From the NCBI GenBank assembly GCA_903881065.1, contig CAIRRW010000030.1, positions 1 to 5,912 of the forward strand: DNA of 5,912 nt. Direction: 5' to 3'. This DNA is from an uncultured Bacteroidota bacterium (GTDB lineage: Bacteria; Bacteroidota; Bacteroidia; 2-12-FULL-35-15). Numbering within the stretch: position 1 is the stretch's first letter; each line of letters starts with the position of its first letter. The position numbers and the translations under genes are program-made. Positions 4,961-5,912 of this stretch are shown here, in pieces. Under the pieces are notes generated by a model that did not search any database, had not been told where the DNA came from, and saw only the letters and a list, made by a program, of their open reading frames with translations.

Positions 4961-5689
4961 ATGGTTGAATTTACTGATTATTATACGGTGCTGGGGATTG
5001 GCGAAAATGCTTCTTTGGCTGAAATAAAATTAAAATATAGGCAACTCGCAAAAACCTATCATCCAGACCGCAGCAAAAGTAGCGATGCTAAATTCAAAAT
5101 GCAATCAATAAACGAAGCATATAGTATTTTAAGTAACTCAAAAACCAAGACATTATATGATGCGGAGCGATTAAAATATTATGCACCAAAAAATGAACCA
5201 ACAAATAGCAACCAGCAATCCTACAAAACAGATCAAAATAACTATCAATATTCAAACGAAGAATTAAACGAATGGATTTTAAGAGCAAAAAAAAATGCAG
5301 AGAATAATAAAGTTCCGCCTGATCCATCAATCGGCTATTTATCAATATTTGGTTTTTTTCTTGCAATAGTTTTAATAATTGTTGCTAACCTTAATCAACT
5401 TGGAGCAGGAGTTGGAACGATTTGCATTATTTTGTTAATATTTACATGTGTTAAGTGTTTTGCGACACTTGATGGTATTTTTCGTAAATTAGTTAAACAC
5501 CCGATTTATTTATGGCTCATAATGGTAGTGATTTCCGTAAGCCCATCCACATTGTTGTATTTTGTATTAACCGATACTGAAAACTACCACAAATCAGGTC
5601 CCATAGTTATATTAAGTATTTTCTTTACTCTCCCTTGTTTAGTATTTACGGTGCTATCTGTTAGTGAACCTATATCACGCAGGTATTAA
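4961..5689 (+). CDS. J-domain (DnaJ-like) protein with four C-terminal TM segments
   Basis: The first 70 or so residues are a classic J domain, the part of Hsp40 co-chaperones that stimulates ATP hydrolysis by Hsp70 (DnaK). It opens with DYYTVLGI at 6-13, helix II contains IKLKYRQLAKTYHPD with the essential HPD at 34-36, and helix III holds INEAYSILSN (50-59) and LYDAERL. A polar Asn/Gln-rich linker (76-100) and an amphipathic segment (ELNEWILRAKKNAE) follow. Four hydrophobic segments lie at about 125-144, 148-170, 181-203 and 213-234, with a short RRY tail. There is no Gly/Phe region, zinc finger or DnaJ C-terminal domain, so this is not housekeeping DnaJ. It likely recruits DnaK to the inner membrane or to a membrane partner, possibly the divergently encoded protein at 4300-4866. 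The J domain call is very secure; the role is not known. Confidence 0.92.
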   Translation: MVEFTDYYTVLGIGENASLAEIKLKYRQLAKTYHPDRSKSSDAKFKMQSINEAYSILSNSKTKTLYDAERLKYYAPKNEPTNSNQQSYKTDQNNYQYSNEELNEWILRAKKNAENNKVPPDPSIGYLSIFGFFLAIVLIIVANLNQLGAGVGTICIILLIFTCVKCFATLDGIFRKLVKHPIYLWLIMVVISVSPSTLLYFVLTDTENYHKSGPIVILSIFFTLPCLVFTVLSVSEPISRRY

Positions 5690-5711
5690 TTTAATTATCT
5701 TTCTTTGATAG

Positions 5712-5807
5712 TGTATCATTTGCAAATTGTATCATTTTAATTAAATAATCCTTGTTTATTTGATACAGTTATTGTATCTTTGTAATCTAAAAAATTAAAA
5801 CGATACA
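5712..5807. promoter_or_regulatory. Cluster of five TGTATC/GATACA sites upstream of the serine recombinase
   Basis: TGTATC occurs at 5712-5717, 5728-5733 and 5773-5778, and its complement GATACA at 5762-5767 and 5802-5807. Read in the same orientation, the sites extend to TGTATCATTT (twice), TGTATCAAAT, TGTATCTTTG and TGTATCGTTT. Sites three and four form the inverted repeat GATACA-5-TGTATC overlapping the -7 element. A palindrome ATTTGCAAAT lies at 5718-5727 between the first two sites. This could be a res-like recombination site that also represses the recombinase promoter, or an operator for another regulator. Confidence 0.6.
5751..5782 (+). promoter_or_regulatory. Promoter of the serine recombinase gene
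   Basis: TATCTTTG at 5775-5782 is a full match to the Bacteroidota -7 element. CTTG at 5751-5754 lies 20 bases upstream, where a -33 element is expected. Transcription would start near 5789, about 20 bases before the ATG. Two of the TGTATC/GATACA sites overlap it. Confidence 0.7.
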
Positions 5808-5808
5808 G

Positions 5809-5912
5809 ATGAGAGTAGTTATTTATAGCCGTGTTTCAACAATCACACAAGATTATAAGCGTCAAACCGAGGAATTGAAAGAATATGCCCACAAAATGGG
5901 TTTTGAAGTATT
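5809..5912 (+). CDS. Serine recombinase (resolvase/invertase family), N-terminus (3' partial)
   Basis: Only the first 34 residues are in the window, but they carry the family signature. VVIYSRVSTITQ holds the nucleophile Ser10 and the supporting Arg8, numbered as in gamma-delta resolvase, followed by the expected DYKRQTEELKEYA helix with Gln19. Serine recombinases make double-strand cuts through 5'-phosphoserine links and act as resolvases, invertases or large integrases. The visible part cannot tell a small resolvase from a large integrase. The start is fixed by the ATG about 27 bases after the -7 element. The upstream array of TGTATC sites suggests self-regulation or an adjacent recombination site. 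Confidence 0.9.
   Translation, partial: MRVVIYSRVSTITQDYKRQTEELKEYAHKMGFEV

Noticed and set aside
5094..5366. Minus-strand reading frame of 90 codons
   Set aside because: It overlaps the secure J-domain gene and has no recognisable features.

Overview
The window looks like an accessory, mobile-element-rich stretch from a member of the Bacteroidota. The evidence is the low GC content, the lack of good Shine-Dalgarno sequences, and several matches to the Bacteroidota -7 promoter element TAnnTTTG. The clearest are TATCTTTG before the genes at 1590 and 5809, and a facing pair (TATGTTTG and TAATTTTG) between two divergent genes. No tRNA, rRNA or CRISPR array is visible.

Layout from left to right. 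(1) 2-973 is the C-terminal catalytic part of a tyrosine recombinase, cut by the left edge, with all catalytic residues present and an unusually long insert. (2) 974-1589 is a 616-base non-coding stretch. It holds an 11-base direct repeat and a strongly G-poor, ATCC-rich repeat array with a perfect 20-base tandem duplication. (3) 1590-2243 is an unrecognised proline-rich, basic protein that is richer in GC than its surroundings, closed by a strong terminator. (4) 2387-2946 is a set of three very small overlapping genes for charged, helix-prone proteins. (5) 3044-3571 is a small protein with the hallmarks of a single-tyrosine HUH (Rep/relaxase-like) endonuclease, flanked by two small GC-rich hairpins. 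(6) 3572-3852 is non-coding. (7) 3853-4122 is a small basic hypothetical gene followed by a terminator present in two tandem 60-base copies. (8) 4300-4866 (minus) and 4961-5689 (plus) are a divergent pair of membrane proteins. One is a winged-helix/coiled-coil/two-TM protein and the other is a J-domain protein with four TM segments. They share a promoter region with a palindrome placed exactly midway between the two -7 elements. (9) 5809 to the right edge is the start of a serine recombinase gene, preceded by five exact copies of TGTATC/GATACA in 96 bases.

How the parts may fit together is inference. A tyrosine recombinase, an HUH-type nuclease and a serine recombinase within 6 kb suggest a mobile element or an integration hot spot carrying small cargo genes. 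The divergent membrane pair is the most system-like cargo and could be a new two-component membrane module. The HUH protein with its hairpins is the best candidate for a replication, transfer or transposition function. None of the small cargo genes could be assigned a function by reading alone.
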